From NCBI RefSeq assembly GCF_000425905.1, contig NZ_AUEI01000004.1, positions 1 to 64,000 of the forward strand: DNA of 64,000 bases, given 5' to 3'. Shown in pieces: positions 8,047 to 19,579 of the stretch. The DNA comes from Lactobacillus psittaci DSM 15354 (lineage in GTDB: Bacteria > Bacillota > Bacilli > Lactobacillales > Lactobacillaceae). Below the pieces are notes generated by a model, which ran no database searches, had not been told where the DNA came from, and saw nothing but the letters and a program-made list of their open reading frames with translations. The position numbers and the translations under genes are program-made. Position 1 is the first letter of the stretch; every line of letters starts with the position of its first letter.

Positions 8047-8101
8047 TAATTTTTTTGCTAAACTGGATAAAGAATATTTTAAATAGATTTTGGAGGATTT
8101 T

Positions 8102-10378
8102 ATGGAAACAAGCTTACATGGCCTTAGTTCGCAAGAGGCAGAAAAACGATTGAAACTTGATGGAGCCAATGAAGTGCCTGAACCAGAATTTAATTTCTGG
8201 AAAGCTTTTCTTTCTAAATTGTGGAACCTTTCAGCCTGGATTTTAGAGGCAGCATTACTCCTTGAATTAGTTTTAGGAAAAAGAATACAAGCTGCTTTCG
8301 TTTTTTTAATGCTTTTATTTGCGGCATATAATGGTGCAACACAAAAGCGAAAATCGCGAAGAGTTTTAAATGATATTTCACATGAGTTAACTCCTACTGT
8401 TGCTGTTGAACGCGATGGTAAATGGATTAAACTTAATTCTAAGCAATTAGTTGTTGGTGATTTAATCAACTTAAAACGCGGGGATGTCCTGGCAGCTGAT
8501 GCCACATTAAAATCAGGTCAAATTACCTGTGATGAAAGTTCGATTACAGGTGAATCCGCTCCTGTAAAGAAAGAATTAGACGCAATTGCCTATGCTGGTA
8601 CTACAGTTGTTGATGGTAGTGGCTTAGCTATTGTTAAAGCAACAGGTGCAAATTCAAGATCAGGTAAAACCATTAACTTGATTAACCAATCAGCTGCACC
8701 AGGTCACTTACAACAACTATTAACCAAGATTATTTTTTATCTTTGTATGCTTAGTTTAAGTCTTACAATCATCATTATTATTGCAGCTTTCGCAAGAGGA
8801 GAAGGCTTACATGGCGTAATTCAAATGCTACCTTTCCTTGCAATGATGTTTATTGCTTCTATTCCAGTTGCAATGCCTTCTACTTTTGCAATTTCTAACT
8901 CATTTGAAGCTAAACGTTTAAGTAAGGAAGGCGTTTTGACTTCCGACTTAACTGGCATTCAAGATGCTGCCAATCTTAATTTGATTTTGTTAGACAAAAC
9001 TGGAACCATCACTGAAAATAAGACTGCAGTCTCAAGCTTAACTAATTTGAGTAAAATGTCTGATGCTGAGGTTTTGCAACTAGCAGAAGCCGCTACTGAT
9101 AAACGTAATACTTCAATTATTGATGAAGCGATTATTAATTACTTCCAGCAAAAAGAACTGACCGCTTTAATTCCAAACAAGTTTATTCCTTTTACTTCTG
9201 ATACTGGTTATTCAGAAGCAGTGGTAAAAGATAAAAACATTAAACTGGGTTCGTTTAAGCAATTATCTTTAATTGATTCAAGTGCAGAGGCAAAAATAAA
9301 AGACATCGATTTCACTGCTGGTCGTTCCGTAGCCTTACTTGTTAACAACAAGTTGGCTGCAGTCTTCATCTTGCAAGACCTGGTGCGTTCAGATTCAAAA
9401 GCGGCCTTAGATGAACTTAAAAAGCGGGGTATCCGTCCAATTATGTTAACTGGTGACAATCAAAGAACTGCAGCTGCAGTTGCTAAACAAGTTAACTTGG
9501 TTGGAAATGTAATTTCTATTCATGATTTTGATGATAATACTGATTTAGATAATTTAGCTGGGATTGCTGACGTTTTACCAGAAGATAAACTCAAAATGGT
9601 CAAGTTCTTCCAAGAAAAAGGTTTTATTGTTGGGATGACTGGTGATGGTGTTAATGACGCTCCTGCCTTAAAGCAAGCTGAAGTTGGTATTGCTGTAGCA
9701 AATGCTGCCGACGTTGCTAAGCGTAGCGGTAAGATGGTATTACTTGATGATGGTTTAATGCCAATTGTCAAAATCCTTGATGCTGGTCATCGAGTTTACC
9801 AAAGAATGACTACTTGGTCACTTACTAAGCTTTCAAGAACAGCTGAATTAACGATGATCTTAACTTTCGGTTACTTACTCTTCGGCTATTTACCAATGGC
9901 TTTAAATGCCATGGTTATCTACACTATTATGAACAATATGGTTACAATGATGATTGGGACTGACAACACTCATATCACCTATAAACCTGAAAATTGGAAT
10001 ATGGACCGCATGGCTAAAGTTTCAATGTCACTTGCATCTGGTTGGACCTTAATTGGTTGTATCTTTGTATGGTTTATGAATAATAAGTTAGGATTTAGTC
10101 ATGGTGAAATTGGCACAATGGTTTATGTATACTGCGTTTTAAGCGCTATGCTAATTGTTTTAATTACCAGAACGAAAACTTATTTCTGGCAATCTCATCC
10201 ATCTAAATTAGTTGGTAGTGTTCAAATTATAGACGTTATCCTAACCTTTATTTTAGCTATCTTTGGTATTGCAATGACGGCAATCAAGTTAAACCAACTT
10301 GGCCTGGTAATTCTAGTTAGTCTACTTACCGCGGTGGTAATTGACTTAATCTACCAACCAATAATGAAAAAACATTAA
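8102..10378 (+). CDS. P-type ATPase, plasma-membrane proton pump-like
   Basis: A cation-transporting P-type ATPase of about 758 residues. In order: a cation_ATPase_N region (HGLSSQEAEKRL), the first helix pair, the actuator domain with TGES (SSITGES), the core helix with SIPVAMP, the phosphorylation motif DKTGT (Asp298), the nucleotide-binding domain, TGDGVNDAPALK and C-terminal helices. There are no N-terminal metal-binding CxxC domains, and IPVAMP plus the short N-terminus resemble type IIIA proton pumps more than calcium or heavy-metal pumps. A role in proton extrusion and acid tolerance is plausible; another cation is not excluded. The ATG at 8102 has GGAGG five bases upstream; a TTG at 8090 in frame is not the start. 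A strong terminator follows. Confidence 0.88.
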   Translation: METSLHGLSSQEAEKRLKLDGANEVPEPEFNFWKAFLSKLWNLSAWILEAALLLELVLGKRIQAAFVFLMLLFAAYNGATQKRKSRRVLNDISHELTPTVAVERDGKWIKLNSKQLVVGDLINLKRGDVLAADATLKSGQITCDESSITGESAPVKKELDAIAYAGTTVVDGSGLAIVKATGANSRSGKTINLINQSAAPGHLQQLLTKIIFYLCMLSLSLTIIIIIAAFARGEGLHGVIQMLPFLAMMFIASIPVAMPSTFAISNSFEAKRLSKEGVLTSDLTGIQDAANLNLILLDKTGTITENKTAVSSLTNLSKMSDAEVLQLAEAATDKRNTSIIDEAIINYFQQKELTALIPNKFIPFTSDTGYSEAVVKDKNIKLGSFKQLSLIDSSAEAKIKDIDFTAGRSVALLVNNKLAAVFILQDLVRSDSKAALDELKKRGIRPIMLTGDNQRTAAAVAKQVNLVGNVISIHDFDDNTDLDNLAGIADVLPEDKLKMVKFFQEKGFIVGMTGDGVNDAPALKQAEVGIAVANAADVAKRSGKMVLLDDGLMPIVKILDAGHRVYQRMTTWSLTKLSRTAELTMILTFGYLLFGYLPMALNAMVIYTIMNNMVTMMIGTDNTHITYKPENWNMDRMAKVSMSLASGWTLIGCIFVWFMNNKLGFSHGEIGTMVYVYCVLSAMLIVLITRTKTYFWQSHPSKLVGSVQIIDVILTFILAIFGIAMTAIKLNQLGLVILVSLLTAVVIDLIYQPIMKKH

Positions 10379-10397
10379 TCATTAAATTTAAGACAAG

Positions 10398-10432
10398 AAA
10401 AAACAACTAGTTGAAAAACTAGTTGTTTTTTT
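10398..10432. terminator. Bidirectional terminator between P-type ATPase gene and apt
   Basis: AAAACAACTAGTT/AACTAGTTGTTTT forms a stem flanked by A- and T-tracts, and can serve the convergent genes on both sides. Confidence 0.87.
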
Positions 10433-10448
10433 GCATTATGCTGTTAAG

Positions 10449-10976
10449 TTAAGCACCATGATATTGAACTAATGAGAAAATGTCAATATCAGGTAGTTTT
10501 TCTCTACCATTCAAATCAGGTAATTCAACGTAAAAAGCAGCACCGACTACTTCTCCGCCCAAGCGATTGATAAGTTCAATAGTTGCATGTAATGTTCCAG
10601 CTGTTGCCATTAAGTCATCACAAATAACAACTTTTTGACCTGGCTTAATTGCATCTTTATGCATTTCTAGACTATTAGAACCATATTCCAAATCATATGA
10701 TGCACGTTCTACATCTCTTGGTAATTTATGTGGCTTTCTAGCAGGTACAAAACCAATTCCAAGTTCAGTTGCTACAGGACATCCTACGATAAATCCTCTA
10801 GCTTCAGGCCCTACAATTACATCTGCACCTCGCTTCTTAGCATAAGTTGCTAATTCGTGTGTTGCAGCTCTAAAGATTTCACCATCTTGCAAGATTGGAG
10901 TAATATCTCTAAAAACGATTCCCTTATTTGGAAAATCTTGAACACTTGCAATATACTTCTTAAAATCAACTGTCAT
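10449..10976 (-). CDS. apt: Adenine phosphoribosyltransferase
   Basis: Salvages adenine to AMP using PRPP in the cytoplasm. The protein of about 175 residues has the type I phosphoribosyltransferase fold, with the PRPP loop [16 protein letters not shown] near residue 125 and the family segment GPEARGFI near residue 60. An upstream in-frame ATG at 10994 adds six residues, but the ATG at 10976 (MTVDFKKYI) gives the usual family length and has GGAGGT ten bases before it. It is the last gene of a lepA-srtA-recJ-apt run; the recJ stop lies at 10994. Grouping apt with recJ is common in Lactobacillales and Bacillales. Confidence 0.95.
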   Translation of the reverse strand: MTVDFKKYIASVQDFPNKGIVFRDITPILQDGEIFRAATHELATYAKKRGADVIVGPEARGFIVGCPVATELGIGFVPARKPHKLPRDVERASYDLEYGSNSLEMHKDAIKPGQKVVICDDLMATAGTLHATIELINRLGGEVVGAAFYVELPDLNGREKLPDIDIFSLVQYHGA

Positions 10977-10993
10977 GTTGACTTGAACCTCCA

Positions 10994-13252
10994 TTAATTT
11001 AAATGTTGATTGACATAGGTCAATAACTTACTAGTCGGCATAGTTCTCAAACTATTAACAAACTTCACTTGCGATTCACAAGCCAGATAATAGCGAGAAT
11101 CAGTCAGCTGATGTTGTCCAGCATTCTGATTTGGATTTAGCTTTTCCTTATCCATTTTAACAAAATCTAGCTCTAAAAACACCCTCAAAATAAAGTAAAT
11201 TGCTTCCCCATCAAGCCCTAAAAATGGTGCAACTAAGCGATAATCGCTTGGTTTTAAACCAGGATGGCTATAAATATACTTTAAAGTCTTAGCAAAAGCA
11301 ACTCTATTTGGAATATTTTTAACAGGTAACTGATCTAACATAAAACGTAAGTATAGTTGACGATAATCATTTTGTAAAGCATTATCTAATTCAACTCGAG
11401 AATGTGGCGCATCAATTAAGGTTACAATTTCACCACTTGAGTGATAATCATTTACTAGCTCCACTTGACTACTACTTAAACCAAAACGATTAACGGCTAA
11501 ATCTATGTTTTTTTCGTCAAAAAATAAGAACTTATCAGCGAACCCCAAAATATGTTTTTCACTTCTAAAGTCAATTACTTTATTTTGACCAGAAATTGTA
11601 GGAGCTCCAAATTCAATACCTTGAACTTGTCCTTGCAAAGTAACTTTCTTCTGCCAAATATTTTGTCCTAAGGTAATATAAATCGCCTTAACAAAGGGTA
11701 AAAGATTCTGCTTTAAAAATGACATATTAAATCCAACAATATTTAAACCATCAACCGTAAATTTAATATGATTTTTATCCTTACCAATTAAGAATAATGA
11801 AGAAATATTGGGACTTGATAATTGGAAGATTGGCTCCTCATTATCAGTTCCAAAAGGCCCAACATGTTGTAATTGGGACAAAATTTCCGGTGTCAAATCT
11901 TGAGGATTAATTTGCATGTCATATTTATTTTCAGGCTCAGACTTTGGCGTCTTAAAACTTGCCTCAAATTTTTGCCGAAGTATTTCTAATTTATCAGTCT
12001 TTAATGACATCCCGCAGGCATAATCATGACCACCAAATTTTTCAAAAACTTCATCCTTAAAGCTTGATAAGGCATCAAACAAATTAAAGCCTTCAGTACT
12101 ACGCCCTGACCCTTTTAGCAAACCATTTTCATCTTCAGTAAGCATAATTGTTGGTTGATGGGTTTGTTCAACCACCTTATTTGCCACAAGTCCAAGTACT
12201 CCCTCATGCCAATCTTTGCTAAAGAGAACTAAAGTTTTTTTGTTGGCAAATCCCAGTTCTTGTCTTTGCCGCATAGCCTCAGTGAAAACTTTTTGAGTCA
12301 ATTCTTTACGTTTATTATTTAATGTTTCAATTTCATCAGCTAATTTTTCTGCAGTTTCAATATCTTCAGCCAATAACAAATCAACTGCTAAACTAGCACT
12401 AGCCAAGCGACCACAAGCATTAAGTCGTGGAGCAATTTGAAAACCAATATCCGTTTCATTAATGCGACCTAAATCTAAGCCGGCTTTTTTAATTAAAGCT
12501 CTTAATCCTGGTCTTTGAGTATGGTTAATCAACTCTAGTCCTCTTTTGACTAAAATATGACCTTCACCAGAGACTTTAACCATATCGCCAATAGTACCAA
12601 TCATCGCCAGTTCAATCAGTTCTGGCATTGTATCATCCATTAAAGCCCGACAAATTGTATAAGCAACTCCAGCTCCGCAGTAATCGTCAAAGGGATACTT
12701 TTGTCCTGGATAGTTACAGTGAACGGTTGCAAACGCTGCTGGTTTTTGCTCTTGAAAGGTGTGGTGGTCAGTTACAATAACATCACAACCATGATCTTGA
12801 GCATATTGAACTTCTTGAATACCAGTTACACCATTATCAACTGTGATAATTAACTTAGTTCCATCCTCAACAATATCTTGATACCGCGTCATGCTTGGGC
12901 CATAACCATCTTTAAAACGGTCAGGGATAAAGTAATGAACATCCGCCCCTAAAATTGCTAAGGTATCATACATAATGGTAGTAGCTGTAATTCCATCGGC
13001 ATCATAATCGCCATAAATAGTAATCTTTTCGAAATTGTCAATGGCTTGATTAATGCGATTTACTGCTTTTTTCATATCGTGCATTAAATATGGATCAGCA
13101 AAGTTATTTTCGCTCCCGTTAAGCCAAAAATCTAATTTTTCACTAGTATTAATTCCCCGCAAAGAAAACAACTTAGCCTCAATTGGACTAAGTTGAAATT
13201 CTGCTACTAAATTTTCATCAAGTTTATCTTGTTTCTTTTCTTTCCAAATCAT
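10994..13252 (-). CDS. recJ: Single-stranded-DNA-specific exonuclease RecJ
   Basis: A 5'-3' single-strand exonuclease of 752 residues used in recombinational and mismatch repair. The DHH phosphoesterase motifs are present: DYDADG at 82-87 and the DHH triad at 162-164 (VTDHH), followed by a DHHA1 domain near 350-450 with the [10 protein letters not shown] motif. An OB-type domain and a C-terminal extension of about 200 residues, found in low-GC Gram-positive RecJ proteins, complete it. Its ATG overlaps the stop codon of the sortase gene (TAATG), so translation is likely coupled. Confidence 0.94.
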   Translation of the reverse strand: MIWKEKKQDKLDENLVAEFQLSPIEAKLFSLRGINTSEKLDFWLNGSENNFADPYLMHDMKKAVNRINQAIDNFEKITIYGDYDADGITATTIMYDTLAILGADVHYFIPDRFKDGYGPSMTRYQDIVEDGTKLIITVDNGVTGIQEVQYAQDHGCDVIVTDHHTFQEQKPAAFATVHCNYPGQKYPFDDYCGAGVAYTICRALMDDTMPELIELAMIGTIGDMVKVSGEGHILVKRGLELINHTQRPGLRALIKKAGLDLGRINETDIGFQIAPRLNACGRLASASLAVDLLLAEDIETAEKLADEIETLNNKRKELTQKVFTEAMRQRQELGFANKKTLVLFSKDWHEGVLGLVANKVVEQTHQPTIMLTEDENGLLKGSGRSTEGFNLFDALSSFKDEVFEKFGGHDYACGMSLKTDKLEILRQKFEASFKTPKSEPENKYDMQINPQDLTPEILSQLQHVGPFGTDNEEPIFQLSSPNISSLFLIGKDKNHIKFTVDGLNIVGFNMSFLKQNLLPFVKAIYITLGQNIWQKKVTLQGQVQGIEFGAPTISGQNKVIDFRSEKHILGFADKFLFFDEKNIDLAVNRFGLSSSQVELVNDYHSSGEIVTLIDAPHSRVELDNALQNDYRQLYLRFMLDQLPVKNIPNRVAFAKTLKYIYSHPGLKPSDYRLVAPFLGLDGEAIYFILRVFLELDFVKMDKEKLNPNQNAGQHQLTDSRYYLACESQVKFVNSLRTMPTSKLLTYVNQHLN

Positions 13253-13941
13253 TATTTCAGTTTAAATACACTTAAATTCTTTGTTGTTGCCTTTTTTGTC
13301 TGAATTAAGTTACCTCGTATTGCCCAACGATTAATCCCACCATCAGCACAAGTAATCAAAGTGACAATGTTATTTTTCGTGTTGTTAACTAGCCAAACTG
13401 CAGTCGGATCAACAATTCGTTTCATATAGATTTTATAGACATAAACCTTTTTTAAATCAGTAAGGTAAACTTTTTGACCAATTTTGGTGTCTTCAAGTGG
13501 TGAAAATAAAATGCCTTTACTAGTCATATAGTGGCCAGCCAAAGGATAATTACCCTTTCCCATCACTTGATCAGCTCTCATAGTTCCACCACCAGTAGAT
13601 AGTGAATCATCACTCAAGCCTAACATAATTGGCAAATATAGCTTCACCTTAGGAATTGCAATCGCACCAATTGCATTCGCGGTGTTTTTAACACGTGACT
13701 TGGTAACTTTGGCAATATCCATATCTTGGACCTTGCTAAAATCAAACATCCCTTTTTTGTTTTTATTTTTCTCAATTTGACTTTTAGTCAATTTTTTTAG
13801 AGTTGTTGTTTGATTTTGCTTAACAAAATAATTTTGAATTGGTCCATTAAAGACCAGGATTAGGCCAACAATTAATAAAATAATTGCCAGAATTCTTAGG
13901 ACAAGATTCTTTTTACTGCTTCTTTTATTTTTTTCTTTCAC
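13252..13941 (-). CDS. srtA: Class A sortase
   Basis: A 229-residue membrane-anchored transpeptidase that joins LPxTG-type surface proteins to the cell wall. An N-terminal basic stretch (KEKNKRSSKK) and one transmembrane helix (about 13-32) are followed by the sortase barrel. Catalytic residues are visible: His137 in LAGHY, Cys198 in TLITCAD, and probably Arg205 in NRWAIRG. Length fits class A housekeeping sortases. It sits between lepA and recJ, overlapping recJ by one base of the stop codon, with no substrate gene nearby; the secreted protein at 3751-5295 has no LPxTG motif and is not a substrate by this route. Confidence 0.92.
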   Translation of the reverse strand: MKEKNKRSSKKNLVLRILAIILLIVGLILVFNGPIQNYFVKQNQTTTLKKLTKSQIEKNKNKKGMFDFSKVQDMDIAKVTKSRVKNTANAIGAIAIPKVKLYLPIMLGLSDDSLSTGGGTMRADQVMGKGNYPLAGHYMTSKGILFSPLEDTKIGQKVYLTDLKKVYVYKIYMKRIVDPTAVWLVNNTKNNIVTLITCADGGINRWAIRGNLIQTKKATTKNLSVFKLK

Positions 13942-13943
13942 TT

Positions 13944-15782
13944 TTACTTACCCTTGATGTCATCATCATTCATCTTCAAAACTGCCATGAAGGCATCTTG
14001 TGGCACTTCTACTTTACCTACGGCCTTCATTCGCTTTTTACCACGTTTTTGCTTATCTAATAGTTTTGCACGACGGTCTGGATCCCCAGTATGAATCCGG
14101 GCAGTAACATCTTTACGATATGGTTTAATGGTTGCACGAGAAATAATTTTGGCACCAATCGCACCCTGAATATCCACTTCAAAGTTTTGCCGTGGTATCA
14201 GTTTCTTCAATAATGATGTCATTTGCCGTGCACGAGCTTGTGCATCAGATCTATGGGCAATGAAGCTTAAGGCATCAATTGGTTCTTTATTAAGTAAGAC
14301 ATCAATCTTAACTAAGTCTGTAGCACGGTACCCGATAATCTCATAATCAAGTGATGCATAACCCTTAGTAGAAGACTTTAAATCATCAAAGAAGTCAAAA
14401 ATAATTTCAGCTAATGGAATATGATATATCACATTTACTCGATACTTATCCAAGTAATCCATAGTTTGGAATTCGCCACGCTTTCGCTGGCAAAGTTCCA
14501 TTACTGGACCAACAAAATCATTTGGAACCATAATTTCTGCTTTAACATATGGCTCTTGGACTTCTTTATATTCACCAGCGTCCGGCAAATCTGAAGGATT
14601 ATCAATTACCTTGGTCGTCCCATCATTCATAATTGCATGATAATCTGTTGAAGGCGCCGTCATAATTAAATCAAGATCAAATTCTTGTTCTAAACGCTCT
14701 TGAACGACATCCATATGTAGCAAGCCTAAGAAACCACATCTAAAGCCAAAACCAAGGGCAGTTGAAGTTTCAGGTTCAAATTCAAGTGCAGCATCGTTTA
14801 ATTGAAGCTTTTCAAGCGCTTCTTTCAAATCATCATACTTACTATTATCAACTGGATACATCCCACTAAAGACCATTGGCGGAATTTGACGGTAACCTGG
14901 TAAGGCTTCTTCGGTTGGATTTTGAGCAGAAGTAATCGTGTCCCCTACTCGAGTTTCACGAACAGATTTAATATTAGCCGTTAAATAACCAACATCTCCA
15001 GCAACTAATACATCTTTTTTAACAGGATGAGGATTTGAAACACCTACTTCAGTAACTTCATACTTTTTGTGGGTATTCATAATTTCTATTTCATCGCCTG
15101 GTTTAACCATTCCATCTTCAATTCGAACAGCTAAAACAACGCCGCGATAATCATCATATTTTGAGTCAAAAATTAAGGCCTTAAGTGGTGCTTCAAGATC
15201 GCCTTGAGGAGCGGGGATATCAGTTACAATCCGTTCAAGTAAATCTGGAATACCTAATCCAGTTTTTCCAGATACTTCAACAGCATCACTAGCATCAAGA
15301 CCAAGCATTTCTTCAATTTCCATCTTGGCATTATCAGGATCAGCAGATGGCAGGTCAATTTTATTGATTACAGGTAAGATTTCCAAATCATCATCAATTG
15401 CTAGGTAGGTATTGGCTAAAGTCTGAGCTTGTACACCTTGAGAAGCATCAACTACAAGGAGAGCTCCTTCACATGCAGCTAAAGAACGTGACACTTCATA
15501 AGAAAAGTCAACGTGTCCCGGGGTATCAATCAAGTGAAAAATATAATCTTCCCCATCTTTAGCATGATATTTAACTTCAACGGAATTTAACTTGATTGTG
15601 ATACCTCGTTGACGTTCCAAAGGCATATCATCAAGCATTTGACTCTTAAGTTGTCGCTCAGCAACAGTGTCAGTTAATTCCAAAATTCTATCGGCAATCG
15701 TTGATTTACCATGGTCAATATGGGCAACGATTGAAAAGTTACGAATATGTTTTTGATAATCTTTAAGTTTTTTGAGGTCCAT
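13944..15782 (-). CDS. lepA: Elongation factor 4 (LepA) GTPase
   Basis: A 612-residue ribosome-associated GTPase of the EF-G family, proposed to help stalled or misassembled ribosomes and 30S biogenesis. The G1 motif AHIDHGKS lies at 20-27, switch [10 protein letters not shown] near 88, and NKID near 139. Domains II, III and V and the LepA-specific C-terminal domain ([18 protein letters not shown], then [10 protein letters not shown]) are all recognisable. Length is standard. It begins the lepA-srtA-recJ-apt group. A terminator hairpin just upstream separates it from dnaJ, so transcription probably restarts or reads through; no clear promoter was identified. Confidence 0.96.
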   Translation of the reverse strand: MDLKKLKDYQKHIRNFSIVAHIDHGKSTIADRILELTDTVAERQLKSQMLDDMPLERQRGITIKLNSVEVKYHAKDGEDYIFHLIDTPGHVDFSYEVSRSLAACEGALLVVDASQGVQAQTLANTYLAIDDDLEILPVINKIDLPSADPDNAKMEIEEMLGLDASDAVEVSGKTGLGIPDLLERIVTDIPAPQGDLEAPLKALIFDSKYDDYRGVVLAVRIEDGMVKPGDEIEIMNTHKKYEVTEVGVSNPHPVKKDVLVAGDVGYLTANIKSVRETRVGDTITSAQNPTEEALPGYRQIPPMVFSGMYPVDNSKYDDLKEALEKLQLNDAALEFEPETSTALGFGFRCGFLGLLHMDVVQERLEQEFDLDLIMTAPSTDYHAIMNDGTTKVIDNPSDLPDAGEYKEVQEPYVKAEIMVPNDFVGPVMELCQRKRGEFQTMDYLDKYRVNVIYHIPLAEIIFDFFDDLKSSTKGYASLDYEIIGYRATDLVKIDVLLNKEPIDALSFIAHRSDAQARARQMTSLLKKLIPRQNFEVDIQGAIGAKIISRATIKPYRKDVTARIHTGDPDRRAKLLDKQKRGKKRMKAVGKVEVPQDAFMAVLKMNDDDIKGK

Positions 15783-15840
15783 ATAGTTCCATCCTTTTTA
15801 GTCTATCCCTATTATAGCAAATGGGAATACAGGGACAAAT

Positions 15841-15867
15841 AAAAAAGAGCTTTACAGCTCTTTTTAA
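15841..15867 (-). terminator. Terminator of the heat-shock operon after dnaJ
   Basis: On the minus strand an AAAAAGAGCT/AGCTCTTTTTT hairpin with a T-tail starts five bases after the dnaJ stop. Confidence 0.85.
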
Positions 15868-15871
15868 AATT

Positions 15872-17011
15872 TTATCCTAATTTATCTTTCAATCTTTCAA
15901 AGAAGTTCTTTTCTTGGGGAGTGATTGAACTACCACCGGCCTTAACAAAATCAACTAAAGCTTGCTTTTGCTTATCATTGATTGATTTCGGAATCACAAC
16001 TTCAACTGTTGAAATTTGGTCACCCTTACCATCGCCGCGAAGATATGGTACACCTTCACCGCGAATAGTAAATTTAGTGCCAGGTTGAGTTCCTGCAGGA
16101 ATCTTAAGACTAGTTTCGCCATGAACAGTATTAATTCTGATTTCATCACCCAAAGTAGCTTGAGCAAATGAAATTGGAATTTTGGTATAAATAGTATTGC
16201 CTCGACGAGTAAAATCCTTACTTGGACGAATTCTAAAGACAATGTATAAATCTCCGTAAGGCCCACCATTTTTACCAGCTTCACCTTGACCACTTAAGCG
16301 AATTTGTTGACCATTATCGATACCTGCTGGGACCTTAACTTCAAGAGTTTGTTGCTTGTCTTCAACACCCTTACCATGGCAAGTCTTACATGGATGTTCA
16401 ATTACAACACCACGTCCATGACATTTATCACACAAAGTTTGTCTTTGAATTACACCGAGCATAGATTGCTGAGTAACTGTCATATAACCTGAACCATGAC
16501 ACTTATCACAGGTAATTGGATGGGTGCCTTTTTCAGCACCAGAACCTTGACAAGTTGGACAAGTCTCACTACGAGTATAGGTAACTTGGGTTGTTTTACC
16601 TTTAATCGCATCCATGAAATCAATGGTCATTGTATAGTCTAAATCGTCACCTTTTACTGGCGCAGTTGGGTCAACATGTTGTCTAGCTCCACCATTAAAC
16701 AAATCGCTGAAGATGTCACCAAAGCCACTAAAGTCATTGAAACCACCGCTACTATAGCCACCCTGACCGCCAAAGCCAGCCTGGCCATTTACACCCGCTT
16801 GGCCAAATTGATCATATTGTGCCCGCTTTTGCTTGTCGTGTAAAACTTCATATGCTTCATTAACTTCTTTAAATTTTTCTTCCGCATCTGGGGCTTTGTT
16901 AATATCTGGGTGATATTTCTTAGATAACTTACGGTAAGCACGTTGAATATCTTGCTCACTAGCATTTTTATCCAAGCCCAGAATATCATAGTAATCGCGA
17001 CTTGTCGCCAT
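15872..17011 (-). CDS. dnaJ: Chaperone DnaJ (Hsp40)
   Basis: Co-chaperone that delivers clients to DnaK and stimulates its ATPase. The 379-residue protein has a J domain with HPD at 34-36, a Gly/Phe-rich linker at about 70-115, four CxxCxGxG zinc repeats ([32 protein letters not shown]) around 150-215, and the substrate-binding C-terminal domains. Its ribosome binding site is AAGGAG. A hairpin lies in the 72-bp gap after dnaK, which may lower dnaJ expression relative to dnaK. It is the last gene of the CIRCE-controlled operon. Confidence 0.97.
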   Translation of the reverse strand: MATSRDYYDILGLDKNASEQDIQRAYRKLSKKYHPDINKAPDAEEKFKEVNEAYEVLHDKQKRAQYDQFGQAGVNGQAGFGGQGGYSSGGFNDFSGFGDIFSDLFNGGARQHVDPTAPVKGDDLDYTMTIDFMDAIKGKTTQVTYTRSETCPTCQGSGAEKGTHPITCDKCHGSGYMTVTQQSMLGVIQRQTLCDKCHGRGVVIEHPCKTCHGKGVEDKQQTLEVKVPAGIDNGQQIRLSGQGEAGKNGGPYGDLYIVFRIRPSKDFTRRGNTIYTKIPISFAQATLGDEIRINTVHGETSLKIPAGTQPGTKFTIRGEGVPYLRGDGKGDQISTVEVVIPKSINDKQKQALVDFVKAGGSSITPQEKNFFERLKDKLG

Positions 17012-17040
17012 TTTCTAACGCTCCTTATCATTTGATAAAA

Positions 17041-17063
17041 GAAAAGGACTAAAATTAGTCCTT
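17041..17063 (-). terminator. Intercistronic hairpin between dnaK and dnaJ
   Basis: On the minus strand AAGGACTA/TAGTCCTT is followed by TTCTTTT, a terminator-like hairpin inside the operon. It may be a partial terminator or a 3' stabiliser of the dnaK message. Confidence 0.6.
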
Positions 17064-17083
17064 AACTTTCCACTATTATAGCA

Positions 17084-18934
17084 TTACTTGTCAGGGTTTA
17101 CCTTCTTGAAGTCACCATTTACAGTGTCACCGTTATTGCCATCGTTGTTGTCATTGTTACCTGATAGATTTGGTCCAGCTTGACCTGCTTGGCCTTGTGC
17201 ACCATTAGCTTGGTATAACTTAACAGCTAAATCTTGGGCAACCTTAGATAAAGCATCTTTCTTTTCCTTCATTTCATCTAAGTTGTTGTCCTTTTGTGCC
17301 TTCTTAAGGTCTTCCAAAGCATCCTTAACCTTAGATACTTCATCAGCAGGAACCTTATCGCCAACTTCTTTCAAAGTCTTTTCAGTAGTGAAGATTAATG
17401 AATCAACTTCGTTACGTAAGTCTGCTTCTTCTTTCTTCTTCTTGTCTTCATCAGCGTGTTCTTCAGCTTCTTTTTGCATACGCTTGATTTCTTCATCCGA
17501 TAAACCTGATGATGACTTAATAGTAATCTTTTGTTCTTTACCAGTACCCATATCCTTAGCAGATACATTTACGATACCGTTCTTATCAATATCGAAGGTT
17601 ACTTGAATTTGTGGAACACCACGAGGTGCTGCAGGAATATCAGTTAATTCAAATCTACCCAAAGTCTTGTTATCTGCTGCCATTGGACGTTCACCTTGTA
17701 AAACGTGAATGTCTACAGCTGGTTGGTTATCAGCAGCAGTTGAGAAAATTTGACTCTTTGAAGTAGGGATAGTAGTGTTTCTATCAATTAACTTAGTGAA
17801 GACACCACCCATAGTTTCAATACCAAGTGATAATGGAGTAACGTCAAGTAAAACAACGTCCTTAACATCACCTGAAATAACACCACCTTGAACAGCAGCA
17901 CCCATAGCAACAGCTTCATCAGGGTTGATTGAGTGGTCAGGTTCTTTGCCACTCCACTTCTTAACTGCTTCTTGAACAGCTGGAATACGAGTTGAACCAC
18001 CGTTTAAGATAACCTTATCAATATCGTTAACTGTTAAACCAGCATCCTTTAAGGCATTATCAAATGGAATCTTAGTTCTTTCAACTAAGTCATGAGTTAA
18101 TTCATCAAACTTAGCACGAGTTAAGTCGGCTTCAAGGTGAAGTGGGCCACTTTCGCCAGCTGAAATGAATGGAAGTGAGATATGAGTTGAACTTACACCT
18201 GATAAGTCCTTCTTAGCTTTTTCGGCAGCATCCTTTAATCTTTGAAGTGCCATCTTATCCTTTGATAAGTCAACACCGTTATCTGCCTTAAAGTTTTCAA
18301 TCAACCAATCCATAATCTTTTGGTCGAAGTCATCCCCACCAAGGTGAGTATCACCATTTGTTGAAAGTACTTGGAAGACGCCATCACCTAATTCCAAAAC
18401 AGAAACGTCAAAAGTACCACCACCAAGGTCGTAAACTAAAATCTTTTCGTCTTCTTCATCTTTATCAAGACCATATGCAAGTGAAGATGCAGTAGGTTCG
18501 TTAATAATTCTTTGAACGTTCAAACCAGCAATCTTACCAGCATCTTTAGTTGCTTGACGTTGTGAGTCATTGAAGTAAGCAGGTACAGTAATAACTGCAT
18601 CCTTAACTTCTTCACCAAGATAATCTTCTGAGAACTTCTTGATGTATTGCAAAATCATTGCAGAAATTTCTTGTGGAGTGTAGCTCTTGTCACCAACTTT
18701 AACCTTGTATCCAGCTTCACCCATGTGACGCTTAATAGAAACAATAGTATTAGGGTTAGTGATTGCTTGACGCTTTGCAACTTCACCAACTTGAATTTCT
18801 CCATCCTTGAAAGCAACTACAGATGGTGTAGTTCTATTACCTTCAGGGTTAGTAATAATCTTTGGTTCCTTACCTTCCAAAACAGCAACTGCTGAGTTAG
18901 TAGTACCTAAGTCAATACCAATAACTTTTGACAT
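17084..18934 (-). CDS. dnaK: Chaperone DnaK (Hsp70)
   Basis: ATP-dependent chaperone of 616 residues. The nucleotide-binding domain starts with [14 protein letters not shown]; the family segments [25 protein letters not shown] and [14 protein letters not shown] follow, then the substrate-binding domain from about residue 360. The C-terminal tail is rich in Gly, Asn and Asp, as usual in lactobacilli. It is the third gene of the hrcA-grpE-dnaK-dnaJ operon and is preceded by AAAGGA. Its position in the CIRCE-controlled operon means HrcA repression, released by heat. Confidence 0.98.
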   Translation of the reverse strand: MSKVIGIDLGTTNSAVAVLEGKEPKIITNPEGNRTTPSVVAFKDGEIQVGEVAKRQAITNPNTIVSIKRHMGEAGYKVKVGDKSYTPQEISAMILQYIKKFSEDYLGEEVKDAVITVPAYFNDSQRQATKDAGKIAGLNVQRIINEPTASSLAYGLDKDEEDEKILVYDLGGGTFDVSVLELGDGVFQVLSTNGDTHLGGDDFDQKIMDWLIENFKADNGVDLSKDKMALQRLKDAAEKAKKDLSGVSSTHISLPFISAGESGPLHLEADLTRAKFDELTHDLVERTKIPFDNALKDAGLTVNDIDKVILNGGSTRIPAVQEAVKKWSGKEPDHSINPDEAVAMGAAVQGGVISGDVKDVVLLDVTPLSLGIETMGGVFTKLIDRNTTIPTSKSQIFSTAADNQPAVDIHVLQGERPMAADNKTLGRFELTDIPAAPRGVPQIQVTFDIDKNGIVNVSAKDMGTGKEQKITIKSSSGLSDEEIKRMQKEAEEHADEDKKKKEEADLRNEVDSLIFTTEKTLKEVGDKVPADEVSKVKDALEDLKKAQKDNNLDEMKEKKDALSKVAQDLAVKLYQANGAQGQAGQAGPNLSGNNDNNDGNNGDTVNGDFKKVNPDK

Positions 18935-18985
18935 ATCAAAAAGTCCTTTCTTATTTCTTTTTTATTTTGAATAAGCTTAATTAAT

Positions 18986-19567
18986 TTATTGGGCAACAAT
19001 AACCATTGCTGGACGTAGTGTCCGATCTTTATATTGATAACCCGCTTGCAAAACTTGAACAACGTGATCCTTTTGTTCATCATTTTCTGCAACTGTTGTT
19101 TGAACAGCTTGATGTAAGTTGGGATCAAACTTTGCTCCGTCTGCCTTAATTTCAGTAATACCATGGTCACTCATTGCTTTTACCATAGCATCTAAGGTCA
19201 TTTCTACACCTTTTTTCAATTGCTTAGAAGCTTCATCATCTACTTTAACGCTTAAAGCTCTTTGCAAGTTATCAACAGCAGGTAGAATGTCTTTTGCCAA
19301 GGATTGTGATTCGTACTTAATAAGTTGAGCACGTTCTTTGTTGTAGCGGTTTTGCATATTTTGAATTTCAGCTTCACTACGTAAGTACTTATCTTCAAGT
19401 TCAGCTTTTTCAGCTTTTAGCTTTTCAATTTCCTTAGCTAAATTATCATTCACTGCTGCGGTGTTTTCTTCTGCCTTCTTTGAAGAGGAAGTTTTTTTCT
19501 TATGCTTCATTTCTTCTTTTGGCTTTTTATCTAGGTCTTTTTCACTTGGAAATTCTGAATTACTCAA
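18986..19567 (-). CDS. grpE: Nucleotide exchange factor GrpE
   Basis: Exchange factor that releases ADP from DnaK. About 193 residues: a charged N-terminal region, a long coiled coil at about 45-100 ([20 protein letters not shown]) that forms the dimer, and a C-terminal beta domain ending in [13 protein letters not shown]. An ATG at 19573 lies only one base after the GGAGG, which is too close for initiation. The TTG at 19567 lies seven bases after it and is the better start; the difference is two residues. The gene follows hrcA by a few bases in the heat-shock operon. Confidence 0.95.
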   Translation of the reverse strand: MSNSEFPSEKDLDKKPKEEMKHKKKTSSSKKAEENTAAVNDNLAKEIEKLKAEKAELEDKYLRSEAEIQNMQNRYNKERAQLIKYESQSLAKDILPAVDNLQRALSVKVDDEASKQLKKGVEMTLDAMVKAMSDHGITEIKADGAKFDPNLHQAVQTTVAENDEQKDHVVQVLQAGYQYKDRTLRPAMVIVAQ

Positions 19568-19579
19568 GGCCATGCCTCC

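Noticed and set aside
8023-8505. 160-residue minus-strand frame
   Set aside because: Antisense to the 5' part of the P-type ATPase gene, with no family resemblance.
15994-16293. 99-residue minus-strand frame inside dnaJ
   Set aside because: An alternative frame of dnaJ; the J-protein reading is full length and intact.
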